A stretch of 64,000 nucleotides of DNA. Source: UBA993 sp964389365 (GTDB lineage: Bacteria; Bacillota; Dethiobacteria; DTU022). Both the position numbers and the translations under genes were made by a program. How positions within the stretch are numbered: the stretch's first letter is position 1; each line of letters opens with the position of its first letter. The notes under the pieces are model-generated. The model was given only the letters and a program-made list of their open reading frames with translations. It was not told where the DNA came from and ran no database searches. The DNA is taken from assembly GCA_964389365.1 (NCBI GenBank), contig CAYMDO010000006.1, positions 8,806-72,805 of the forward strand, in the 5' to 3' direction. Shown one piece after another: positions 17,431 to 25,639 of the stretch.

Positions 17431-19905
17431 CTAAACAAACAGGTTAATATCCGAGCTTTCGGCGGCGTCCAGGTAGGAAGCCACGCCGGCCAACTCAACC
17501 CCATCGATCAGCTCGGCAGCAGTGATACCCATGATGTCCATTGACATGGTGCAGGCAACCAGGCGCACTCCGGATTTGAGCGCTTCCTGTATTAAAACTT
17601 CCAGTGAATCAACATTTTTGTTCTTCATCACCATGCGGATCATTTTTGGCCCCATACCGGCCATATTCATCCGTGAAAGACCGAGTTTTGAGGTTCCGCG
17701 CGGCATCATCATGCTGAACATGCCGTCCAGGAAAGGTTTTTTCACCTTTACCTTTTCACTCCTCCGGAGAATATTCAGGCCCCAGAAGGTGAAGTAAAGG
17801 GTAACTTTACGGCCCATCGCCGCAGCGCCGTTGGCAATGATCAGGGCAGCCAAGGCCCGGTCGAGATCGCCGCTGAAGACTACAATGGTTTTATTGTTTT
17901 CACCGCTTTCCAACCCGGCTTTTGTCTGCGCATTTGTCCCCACTGCGTTACCGCAGCCTTTCTTAATCGTTGCTGTGAATCCACGGCCGTCGTGGCCTTT
18001 TTCCATAAGTGTATTGCCGGTACGAAAGCACCATGAATCAATATCGGTTGAGAAGCCCGGGTCAGTGGCGCAGACCTCGATGATTGATCCTTCCGGCAGT
18101 TCATCTATCTTCTGATAAATTTTCATGATTGGCCCCGGGCATTGCAGGCCGCAGAGGTCAAGCTTAACCGATGCGCTGGCTTCGGGCTCTCTTTTTAATG
18201 CCGCAGTTTGCGGCGTGGTGCCGGCGGGCGCCTTCGCCCTGTCAGTTTTGTTTTCTGCCTCGCTGCGAAGAGCCTGGTAACTGCGATAGCCGCCGTTTAA
18301 ATTGCGCACCGCGGTAAAACCGCTGTTTATGAGAATTCGTGACGCCAGGTACGAGCGCAGTCCTACGCTGCAATAAGTAACCACTTCCTTGTTCCGGTCG
18401 AGCCGGTTGAGCCGGCTTCGCAGCTGGCCCAGCGGAATATTGATACTGCCCGGTATTTTGCCCAGTTCATTCTCCTCTGTCTCCCGGACATCCAACAGCT
18501 GGGTGTTTTCACCCAGCCCGGCAAGCACTTCTGCCGGATGGATTATGTCGTAATCTCCCAACAGCAGGTTGGATGCAACAAACCCGGCCATGTTGACCGG
18601 ATCTTTGGCCGATGAGTAGGGCGGCGCGTAAGCGAGTTCAAGCTCCTGCAGATCCTGGACAGTTAATCCGCCGCGCAATGCCGAGGCAAGAACATCAATC
18701 CTTTTTTCAACACCGCCAAAGCCTGCTGCTTGGGCTCCTAAAATACGTCCCTCGTGGCTGAAAAGCAGTTTCAGCGTAAGAGGGGTAGCGCCCGGGTAAT
18801 AGGCGGCATGGTTGCTGGGATGAATAGTAATGGTTTTGTAGTCAATCCCCTCATCCTGGAGCAGCCGTTCATTGGCCCCGGTGGTGGCCACGGTCATTTC
18901 AAAAATCTTCAGCACCGAAGTACCCTGGGTGCCCTTGTAGCGGTCGCCGCGACCGCTGATATTGTTGGCAGCAATCCGCCCCTGTTTATTGGCCGGTCCG
19001 GCAAGCGGTATTAGTGCCGGTTGGCCGGTAATCAGGTTTTTCACCTCAACTGCGTCGCCAATTGCATAAATAAAAGGATCGTCTGTCTGCATTTTCTCAT
19101 TGACAATGATCCCGCGATTAACGGCAAGGCCGGCTTCAGCGGCCAGCCTGGTATCCGGCTTTACTCCCATCGCCAGTATAACGATATCGGCATCGAGCAT
19201 TTCGCCCCCGGTCAGCTCAACCTTCAGCCCATCCTGCCCGGTATGGTGAAACTGCTTGACGCCGTTGCCAAGCCGCAACTTCAAACCGAGCGCCCGCATA
19301 TATTGCTGCACCGTGGCGGCAATGTCAGTATCGATTGGCGGCAGCACCTGTGGTGCGAGCTCTACTACTGTCACCTCGAGGTTACGGCGGTGCAGGTTTT
19401 CAGCCATTTCCATCCCGATATAGCCGGCTCCGACAACAACGGCTTTTTGAGGGTTCTTTTCATTTATAAAATTATAAACCCGATCAGTATCGGGCACCGT
19501 TCTCAGGCTGAAAATCCCTTCACTGTTAATTCCGGGCAGAGATGGCTTCAACGGCTCGGCACCGGGGGAAAGGACCAGGTAATCGTAGTTCTCAAAATAT
19601 TTTTCGCCGCTGTCTCTGTTATAAATTTCGACCTCTTTCTTTTCCCGGTTGATGCTGACCGCTTCGTTATTGACGCGCACATCGACATTCATCCAAGCTT
19701 TAAATTTTTCAGGGGTCATTACAAACAGGCTGTCGCGCTCTTCAATCGCCCCGCCAATGTAGTAAGGAAGGCCGCAGTTTGCGTAAGAAATATAATCTCC
19801 CCGTTCGAGCAAAATAATTTCAGTCTCTTCGCTGAGCCGGCGCAACCGCGCCGCCGTGGAAGCGCCTCCAGCTACGCCTCCGATAATGATTACTTTATTT
19901 GGCAT
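17431..19905 (-). CDS. CoA-disulfide reductase / rhodanese / TusA / DsrE fusion protein
   Basis: 824 residues with four modules. Residues 1-445 are a FAD/NAD(P) pyridine-nucleotide disulfide reductase with GGVAGGASTAARLRR and the single redox Cys44 (YANCGLPYY) typical of CoA-disulfide or CoA-persulfide reductases. About 460-545 is a rhodanese domain with TYCSVGLRS. About 575-650 is TusA with CGLQCPGP. About 665-824 is a DsrE2-type domain with ACTMSMDIMG. Together they suggest passing of sulfane sulfur between persulfide carriers, with reduction by NAD(P)H, in the cytoplasm. AAGGAG lies 9 bases before the ATG. It is divergent from lgt, with an AT-rich double palindrome between. Confidence 0.88.
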   Translation of the reverse strand: MPNKVIIIGGVAGGASTAARLRRLSEETEIILLERGDYISYANCGLPYYIGGAIEERDSLFVMTPEKFKAWMNVDVRVNNEAVSINREKKEVEIYNRDSGEKYFENYDYLVLSPGAEPLKPSLPGINSEGIFSLRTVPDTDRVYNFINEKNPQKAVVVGAGYIGMEMAENLHRRNLEVTVVELAPQVLPPIDTDIAATVQQYMRALGLKLRLGNGVKQFHHTGQDGLKVELTGGEMLDADIVILAMGVKPDTRLAAEAGLAVNRGIIVNEKMQTDDPFIYAIGDAVEVKNLITGQPALIPLAGPANKQGRIAANNISGRGDRYKGTQGTSVLKIFEMTVATTGANERLLQDEGIDYKTITIHPSNHAAYYPGATPLTLKLLFSHEGRILGAQAAGFGGVEKRIDVLASALRGGLTVQDLQELELAYAPPYSSAKDPVNMAGFVASNLLLGDYDIIHPAEVLAGLGENTQLLDVRETEENELGKIPGSINIPLGQLRSRLNRLDRNKEVVTYCSVGLRSYLASRILINSGFTAVRNLNGGYRSYQALRSEAENKTDRAKAPAGTTPQTAALKREPEASASVKLDLCGLQCPGPIMKIYQKIDELPEGSIIEVCATDPGFSTDIDSWCFRTGNTLMEKGHDGRGFTATIKKGCGNAVGTNAQTKAGLESGENNKTIVVFSGDLDRALAALIIANGAAAMGRKVTLYFTFWGLNILRRSEKVKVKKPFLDGMFSMMMPRGTSKLGLSRMNMAGMGPKMIRMVMKNKNVDSLEVLIQEALKSGVRLVACTMSMDIMGITAAELIDGVELAGVASYLDAAESSDINLFV

Positions 19906-19940
19906 TGCTTTCCAACTCCTTTAATGTATTAAGCCTTAAA

Positions 19941-19969
19941 TATAATTATAGCATAATATTATAATTATA
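19941..19969. promoter_or_regulatory. Twin palindrome, candidate operator
   Basis: Two copies of the perfect palindrome TATAATTATA (19941-19950 and 19960-19969), centres 19 bases apart, in the divergent region between the sulfur-transfer fusion and lgt. Spacing of two helical turns is what a dimer-pair repressor would need. They also supply -10 like sequences on both strands. Confidence 0.4.
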
Positions 19970-20081
19970 CAATAGATGCATGCAGAAAGGGGTTTCAATT
20001 GACAAATTTGTGCCGGTCTATTACGATAGGCGACGAAGCGGCAACGCATGCAACAGGTTTTTCAACTGGAGGTAAATTGCA

Positions 20082-20843
20082 GTGTATATTGAGAATATCA
20101 GCCCGGTAATCTTTTCGCTCGGCCCCCTATCCATCCGCATATATGGCTTAATGTTTGCTCTCTCTGTGCTGGCCGGCTTTTACTATATCCGCAAATACGG
20201 AACTGGAAAAGGCCTGAACGAAGAGTTCCTTTTCAACTTATTTATTATCCTGATTGCCTCGATTATTATTGGCGCGCGAGCTGTATATGTTGCGGCCAAC
20301 CTCGGTTTCTTTGCCGCCAACCCGGAACTGATCATCAGGATCGACAAAGGCGGACTTGCCTTCCATGGCGGGCTGCTCGGCGGGATTATCAGCAGCTGGC
20401 TTTACTGCCGTTATAAAAAAACCGACTGGAACACCCTGGCTGATTTGGCTGTGCCCGGTATAGCTATCGGTATTGCCCTGGTCCGGATCGCCAATATATT
20501 CAACCAGGAGATACTTGGGCGTGAAGCGCTGTTATTTCCGTTTGAACGTCATCCGACCCAGATTTACGGTTCTTTGATCGGCATTGCGCTTTTAATTGTT
20601 CATAATCGCCTGGCCCGCAGGCCTGGACTAAAACCCGGTTATCTTTTTTGGAGTTTTGTTATCGGCTATACTTTGCTGCGCGGCGTAATCGAAGAGACTT
20701 TCCGTGACAATCCCCTGGCTGCCTGGGGTTATATCAGCGAAGCGTGGGGGGCCGGGTTTTTTACTGCCGTGCAGGTTGCCACCCCCTTTATCCTGGCCGT
20801 CGCTTTTTATATGCTGGCCAGGATCAGGCGAAGCTTCCGCTAG
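20082..20843 (+). CDS. lgt: Prolipoprotein diacylglyceryl transferase
   Basis: 253 residues with about seven membrane helices. Visible family motifs are the FSLGPLSIRIYGLMFA start, GGLAFHGGLLGG, and RIANIFNQEILGRE, the Lgt signature with its essential Arg. It moves diacylglycerol from phosphatidylglycerol to the lipobox Cys of prelipoproteins; OppA, the repeat lipoprotein and the DUF4349 protein here are likely clients. GTG start with GGAGGT 8 bases upstream. Monocistronic by appearance. Confidence 0.92.
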   Translation: MYIENISPVIFSLGPLSIRIYGLMFALSVLAGFYYIRKYGTGKGLNEEFLFNLFIILIASIIIGARAVYVAANLGFFAANPELIIRIDKGGLAFHGGLLGGIISSWLYCRYKKTDWNTLADLAVPGIAIGIALVRIANIFNQEILGREALLFPFERHPTQIYGSLIGIALLIVHNRLARRPGLKPGYLFWSFVIGYTLLRGVIEETFRDNPLAAWGYISEAWGAGFFTAVQVATPFILAVAFYMLARIRRSFR

Positions 20844-20974
20844 TTTCTTCTCCCTGGCAGGCAAAGCGTGCCGCTGCGGCACCCTGTTTGACGGTGGCTG
20901 AAACGGCAGTACTGCCTGGAAGTATCTATTATCTCTAAGTACAATTAAGTTACTCTTTTTAAAAATACGAAAGG

Positions 20975-21003
20975 TTGACAACCAATTAGTTAGAAGTTAA
21001 AAT
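20975..21003 (+). promoter_or_regulatory. Sigma-A type promoter of metYXW
   Basis: TTGACA (20975-20980), 17 bases, TAAAAT (20998-21003). The start of transcription would be near 21010, giving a leader of about 190 bases ahead of metY. Confidence 0.7.
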
Positions 21004-21060
21004 AACAGCTATAAATGATAGTAAACAGATAGGAATTATATTTATTACGAGGCTGCTGCA

Positions 21061-21159
21061 ATGAAAGCATTGAAAATCTGCCTGAACCCGAGCTCTTCCC
21101 CCTACCGCTTTACAAATCGCGGCGGCCTTTCCTCCATGCGCCCCTCACTGGTCTATTAA
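21061..21159 (+). CDS. Short leader reading frame upstream of metY (32 codons)
   Basis: ATG 21061 is preceded by GAGG at 8 bases and runs 32 codons to TAA, beginning MKALKICLNPSSS and ending SSMRPSLVY. It lies inside the leader defined by the promoter at 20975 and ends 38 bases before metY. There is no hairpin plus T-run between it and metY, so classical attenuation is not evident; it might act by translational coupling or be fortuitous. I do not recognise the peptide. The rest of the 20844-21197 gap holds the promoter and a GTGCCGC/GCGGCAC hairpin after lgt. Confidence 0.4.
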   Translation: MKALKICLNPSSSPYRFTNRGGLSSMRPSLVY

Positions 21160-21197
21160 GCATAAACTTAAACCAGATCACTGAGGAGGCTAGTTCT

Positions 21198-22535
21198 ATG
21201 TCAGATAAATTTCACACTCTTTGCCTGCATGCCGGCCAAAAGCCGGATCCGGCCACCAGGTCACGTGCTGTACCGATTTACCAGACAACCTCTTATGTTT
21301 TTGATTCGGTCGAACATGCGGCCAACCTTTTTGATTTAAAAGAGCCGGGTAATATTTACTCGCGGATTATGAACCCCACCGTTGATGTTCTTGAACAGCG
21401 CCTGGCTGCCCTCGAAGGGGGAAGCGCCGCGCTTGCTCTTTCCTCCGGGCAGGCTGCGATCGCCCTTACGGTCCTTAACCTGGCCGGGGCCGGGCAAAAC
21501 ATAGTCAGCAGCTGTCATATCTACGGCGGCACCTATAACCTGTTTGCCTACACTTTCCCGAGACTGGGCCTGGAAGTTCGTTTTGCAGACCCTGCCGACC
21601 CGGGGGCGGTAGAATGCTTAATCGACGACCGAACAAGGGTGGTATATGCAGAGTCAATCGGTAATCCCCGGAACAGCGTTACCGATCTTGAAAAACTGGG
21701 TGATGTGGCCCACCGGCACGGTTTGCCGCTGGTTATAGATAATACGGTTACAACCCCTTACCTGCTGCGTCCGTTTGAAAGGGGGGCAGACCTGGTTGTC
21801 CACTCCCTGACCAAATTTATCGGCGGGCATGGAACCTCGGTTGGCGGTGCAATTATAGAAAAAGGATCATTTAACTGGGGCAACGGTAAGTTCCCCGGGT
21901 TTACCGAGCCCGATCCCTCGTACCACGGGATCAACTACTGGGAACAGTTTGCCGGCCCCGATGCGGCAGCCGGCTCAGCCGGGGTAGCTTTTACTGTCAA
22001 GGCGCGGGTTCAGTTACTGCGCGATCTCGGGCCCTGCCTGGCACCGCAGAACGCGTTCCTATTCCTGCAGGGTTTGGAAACCCTGCCGCTGAGGATGAAG
22101 CGCCATTCAGAAAACGCCCTGTTTGTTGCCAGGTGGCTCGAGCAGCAGCCTTCGGTCGCCTGGGTCAATTACCCCGGCTTAGAGAGTCATTGTGATTTCA
22201 GCCTGGCTGGTAAATATCTGGCCAACGGGGCGGGAGCAATTATCGGCTTTGGTGTCAGGGGTGGTTACGGTGCGGCGGTTGATCTGATAAACGCGGTAGA
22301 ATTGATCTCTCACCTGGCAAATATCGGTGACGCCAAATCGCTAATTATCCACCCTGCATCAACAACGCACCGCCAGCTGTCTTTGCAGGAGCGTTTGTCA
22401 TCAGGTGTCACCGAAGATTTTATTCGTCTCTCAGTCGGCCTGGAAGACCCTGATCAGATTATCGCCGATCTTGATCAGGCTTTGGCTGTATCACAAAAAG
22501 GTAAACCAAACAGGGAAGGTGCCGGTTGTGACTGA
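21198..22535 (+). CDS. metY: O-acetylhomoserine sulfhydrylase
   Basis: 445 residues, a PLP enzyme of the Cys/Met metabolism family. Motifs: YSRIMNPT, SSGQAAIALT, and SLTKFIGGHGTSVGG with the PLP Lys. The long form with this ending fits O-acetylhomoserine aminocarboxypropyltransferase, which makes homocysteine from O-acetylhomoserine and sulfide. ATG 21198 with GGAGG 10 bases upstream. Its last 8 bases overlap metX, so the two are coupled. Confidence 0.9.
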   Translation: MSDKFHTLCLHAGQKPDPATRSRAVPIYQTTSYVFDSVEHAANLFDLKEPGNIYSRIMNPTVDVLEQRLAALEGGSAALALSSGQAAIALTVLNLAGAGQNIVSSCHIYGGTYNLFAYTFPRLGLEVRFADPADPGAVECLIDDRTRVVYAESIGNPRNSVTDLEKLGDVAHRHGLPLVIDNTVTTPYLLRPFERGADLVVHSLTKFIGGHGTSVGGAIIEKGSFNWGNGKFPGFTEPDPSYHGINYWEQFAGPDAAAGSAGVAFTVKARVQLLRDLGPCLAPQNAFLFLQGLETLPLRMKRHSENALFVARWLEQQPSVAWVNYPGLESHCDFSLAGKYLANGAGAIIGFGVRGGYGAAVDLINAVELISHLANIGDAKSLIIHPASTTHRQLSLQERLSSGVTEDFIRLSVGLEDPDQIIADLDQALAVSQKGKPNREGAGCD

Positions 22536-23745
22536 TCCCCTCAATGTTTGCCTTGAAAAGAAAGCGCCGTTTGATCTTCCCGATTCGAAACGCTCCGTGG
22601 GTTGGATCAGCCCCAGGCGAGTAGTTTTGGCTGATCAGGCAAACCCCCTGCCTCTTGATTGCGGGGTTGAACTGGCCCCGGTTACTGTTGAATATGAAAC
22701 CTACGGCCGGTTATCAGAGGTGAAAGATAACGCTATTTTTATTTTACATGCCCTTTCCGGTGATGCGCATGCAGCAGGCTGGGACAGGAATTGGGCCGGG
22801 GATAACCGGCCCTGGCGGAGGGATCGGCCTGGCTGGTGGGATGAAATGATCGGCCCGGGAAAAGCTTTTAACACCGACCGCTTCTTCATTGTCTGCGCCA
22901 ATATCCTGGGCAGCTGCTACGGCACTACCGGGCCCTGGTCACCAAACCCGGAAAACAACGGCAAACCCTATGGCCTTGATTTCCCGGTTGTCACGGTTGA
23001 GGACTGGGTTCGACTACAGGTCCGCCTGCAGGATTACCTGGGTATCGATCAGCTCCTGGCAGTAGCCGGGGGCTCACTTGGAGGCCAGCAGGCGCTGGCC
23101 TGGGCTATTAACTACCCGGACCGGATCGGTTCGGCCATCATTCTGGCAGCATCAGCCCGCCTTGGGGCCCAGGGGTTAGCTTTTAATGCTGTTGGCCGGC
23201 AGGCCATCCTGAACGATCCCTGCTTTAACCGGGGGAACTACTACAACAGCAGTGCTCCGGCCGGGGGGCTTGAGCTTGCCCGCATGCTCGGCCATATCAC
23301 TTACCTCTCCGCCGATTCGATGGAGGGCAAGTTCGGCCGTCGTTATAAAAACGGCATACAGCCCTGTTACCGGCTTGGCGATGAATTTATGGTCGAAAGT
23401 TATCTGTCCCACCAGGGGCGCTCATTCGTGAACCGCTTCGATGCCAACAGCTACCTCTATTTATCAAGGGCGATGGACTACTATGATGCCGCTTCCCATG
23501 GCGGGGGCGATCTCGAAGCGGCCTGTGCTGCCATCAGCGCGGATCTGCTGCTGATTTCGTATTCCTCGGATTGGCTGTACCCGCCGGATTCGACCAGGGC
23601 TGTTGCCGAAGCGGTACTGGCTGCCGAGCATCAGGTCTCATATATCGAGGTACCCTCCGGTTACGGACATGATGCATTTCTTCTGGAAACTGATAAAACA
23701 GCGCCCCTGATTGATTCCTTCTTAAGGCGGGGTGTGCAGGGGTGA
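22528..23745 (+). CDS. metX: Homoserine O-acetyltransferase
   Basis: 405 residues, alpha/beta hydrolase. The frame is open from 22405, but homology and the AGGGAAGG site point to GTG 22528. The nucleophile elbow is GGSLGGQQAL, and the acid and base of the triad are in SSDWLYPP and GYGHDAFLL. It acetylates homoserine from acetyl-CoA (some relatives use succinyl-CoA) to supply MetY. Middle gene of metY-metX-metW, overlapping both neighbours. Confidence 0.9.
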   Translation: MTDPLNVCLEKKAPFDLPDSKRSVGWISPRRVVLADQANPLPLDCGVELAPVTVEYETYGRLSEVKDNAIFILHALSGDAHAAGWDRNWAGDNRPWRRDRPGWWDEMIGPGKAFNTDRFFIVCANILGSCYGTTGPWSPNPENNGKPYGLDFPVVTVEDWVRLQVRLQDYLGIDQLLAVAGGSLGGQQALAWAINYPDRIGSAIILAASARLGAQGLAFNAVGRQAILNDPCFNRGNYYNSSAPAGGLELARMLGHITYLSADSMEGKFGRRYKNGIQPCYRLGDEFMVESYLSHQGRSFVNRFDANSYLYLSRAMDYYDAASHGGGDLEAACAAISADLLLISYSSDWLYPPDSTRAVAEAVLAAEHQVSYIEVPSGYGHDAFLLETDKTAPLIDSFLRRGVQG

Positions 23746-24404
23746 AAAAACGAAAAAGGCTCGATCACCAATTGATCTTTGATCTGATCGAACCCGGTTC
23801 CAGGGTGCTCGATCTCGGCTGTGGAAAAGGGGAACTGCTGGCCCGGCTGGCAGCTGATAAAAAGATCAGGGGCCAGGCGGTGGAAAGGGATCCGGCCCGG
23901 GTTGCTGACGCTATCCGCAACGGTGTGGCAGTTTACCAAAAAGATCTCGACCGCGGTTTGCCGGAGTTCAAAAAAGGTTCCTTTGATTACGCTATCCTTG
24001 AGATGACCCTGCAGCAGCTTGAAAGGCCGCTGGCTTCCCTGGAAGAAACGCTGAGGGTCAGCCGGTATACGATAGTTTCGTTTCCCAACTTCAACTACCG
24101 GGAAGTTGTAGGCAAACTGGTCAATACCGGAAGAATGCCGGTTACTCCGGCTCTGCCCTACAAATGGTACAATACTCCAAATATCCACCTCTTTACGCTT
24201 TACGATTTTCTGGATTGGGCTGCGCAGAGAGGTGTAACAGTGGTCGCCGGCTATGCGTCCGTGGCCGGTTCCCCATTTAGGCCGCTTAAGCTGCCTGATG
24301 ACAGTTCTGATGCGGAGGAGCTGCTGTTTGTTATCACGCTCTCTTTTAACGGCCGGTCAGCGGCAAACGAAGTGACTGATTATCACGATTATCACGAGAA
24401 CTGA
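23742..24404 (+). CDS. metW: MetW-like methyltransferase-fold protein
   Basis: 220 residues. Begins with the MetW pattern RLDHQLIFDLIEPGSRVLDLGCGKGELL (SAM-binding motif I VLDLGCGKG at about residues 22-30), continues with DYAILEMTLQQL and SFPNFNYREV, and has the KWYNTPNIHLFTLYDF segment of the family. MetW supports homoserine acetylation by MetX in proteobacteria, where the metX-metW pairing is standard. GTG start overlaps the metX stop by 4 bases. Its end overlaps the convergent mrfB by 13 bases. Confidence 0.85.
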   Translation: MKKRKRLDHQLIFDLIEPGSRVLDLGCGKGELLARLAADKKIRGQAVERDPARVADAIRNGVAVYQKDLDRGLPEFKKGSFDYAILEMTLQQLERPLASLEETLRVSRYTIVSFPNFNYREVVGKLVNTGRMPVTPALPYKWYNTPNIHLFTLYDFLDWAAQRGVTVVAGYASVAGSPFRPLKLPDDSSDAEELLFVITLSFNGRSAANEVTDYHDYHEN

Positions 24405-25639
24405 AAGCCGGCTTTTTGCAGTTTATTTCCCAGCCTGTTAAGGCGGTGGCTTAAAGCTTCCCTGCTTGTTTCACCGTCAGTAAACCCGTTAGATACAGTT
24501 TCTGCCAGGGTCAGGGCTTTTTGGGTCAGTTCAAAGGCTTTCCGGCAGTCGCGGCAGCGGTGTTCGTAATACTTTGCCAACTCTACATAGGGAGTCAGGT
24601 TGGCGGTTCTTCTTTCCACAGCTCGCATCCAGACCGAAACAGCCTCCGGCCAATTCTCTTCTCTTTTAAAAAAGCGGGCCAGCTCAAGCGCAGCCTCTAA
24701 AGAGAGGGACTGATAACCCTTTTCAGCGGCCTCTTTCAGGTACGACAGGCCTTCAGACGTCCGTCCGGCCGAAAGACAAAGACGGCCCAGGGCGAGCGCT
24801 TCGGCCGGGTGTTCGATGCATTCCCCGCCGCCGAGCAGTGCTATTCTCTCCAGCAGGGTTACCATTGACAGAATGTCAAGGGTATTATGGTGAAAAACAG
24901 TTTTAAGCTGGTCGGTTTTTCCCCGGCGCAGGTAGTCAAAGTAGACTGCCGGTATCTCCGCCCCGGGGATATCGCCGTAACGGCGTAGCCCGAGCAGGGA
25001 TTCCTCGAGCGAGCGCAATGAGCGTGATTTTAACCTGTTTTTCCAGAGCAGCCGTGCACAGTGGAGCAGGTCGAGATGCAGTTCAGGCTCTGTCTGCATG
25101 AAGCCCGATAGCAGCTGGCGGGTTTGAATCAGTGGCAGGTCAAACAGTTTGCCGTTAAAGGTGATCAATGTCGGGAAAGCTGCAGCTTCCGAGGCAAAAT
25201 GACTCAATATGGCCTGTTCCTCGGCCGGGCGGCGCAGGAAATACTGGCGCAAAAGAAATGTGCCCTGCTCTACCCGGCCCACACCGATCAAAAAAGCCCA
25301 TGTCCCCGACCCGCCGGCCAAACCGGTGGTTTCGATATCCAGGAAGAGTGCCCTGCGGGGGTCAAAATTTTCCACGTTGCTGTTGCGGGCCGGTAGGGAA
25401 AGGTTTGAGCTGCAGCAGTTCAAGATCCCGTTCAGCGCCCGGCCCCCGTGCCGGTGCTCCAGGGAAAACCTGAGTTCACGCATGTAGCAGCGTCCAAAGG
25501 CGGTTTCTTCCTCACGCCCTTCACCGGGAAAAAGATGATCGCTATGGTTGTTTTTCTGCCCTTCAGCGAGTTGGCGGCCGCTTTTCAGCTCGCCGCTCTG
25601 GCGGAAAAACTCCAAGCGGGACTTAAAGTCGCGGGTCAC
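24392..25639 (-). CDS. mrfB: YprB-type DEDD exonuclease, MrfB
   Basis: 415 residues. The RNase H-like exonuclease core carries LDIETTGLAGG (first Asp and Glu, about residue 95), TFNGKLFDLP, a middle DLLHCARLLW and HHNTLDILSM with the last acidic residue. The C-terminal ~130 residues look like TPR-type helical repeats. In Bacillus subtilis MrfA and MrfB act together in repair of mitomycin C damage independently of UvrABC. It follows mrfA with a 4-base overlap. Confidence 0.85.
   Translation of the reverse strand: MTRDFKSRLEFFRQSGELKSGRQLAEGQKNNHSDHLFPGEGREEETAFGRCYMRELRFSLEHRHGGRALNGILNCCSSNLSLPARNSNVENFDPRRALFLDIETTGLAGGSGTWAFLIGVGRVEQGTFLLRQYFLRRPAEEQAILSHFASEAAAFPTLITFNGKLFDLPLIQTRQLLSGFMQTEPELHLDLLHCARLLWKNRLKSRSLRSLEESLLGLRRYGDIPGAEIPAVYFDYLRRGKTDQLKTVFHHNTLDILSMVTLLERIALLGGGECIEHPAEALALGRLCLSAGRTSEGLSYLKEAAEKGYQSLSLEAALELARFFKREENWPEAVSVWMRAVERRTANLTPYVELAKYYEHRCRDCRKAFELTQKALTLAETVSNGFTDGETSREALSHRLNRLGNKLQKAGFQFS

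Noticed and set aside
19021..19932. 303-codon open frame on the plus strand
   Set aside because: It lies wholly antisense to the CoA-disulfide reductase fusion, has no ribosome binding site, and its product has no family features.
20844..21197. Possible SAM or T-box riboswitch before metY
   Set aside because: No T-box AGGGTGG motif, no S-box core, and no terminator with competing stem could be found; only the promoter and the short frame are supported.
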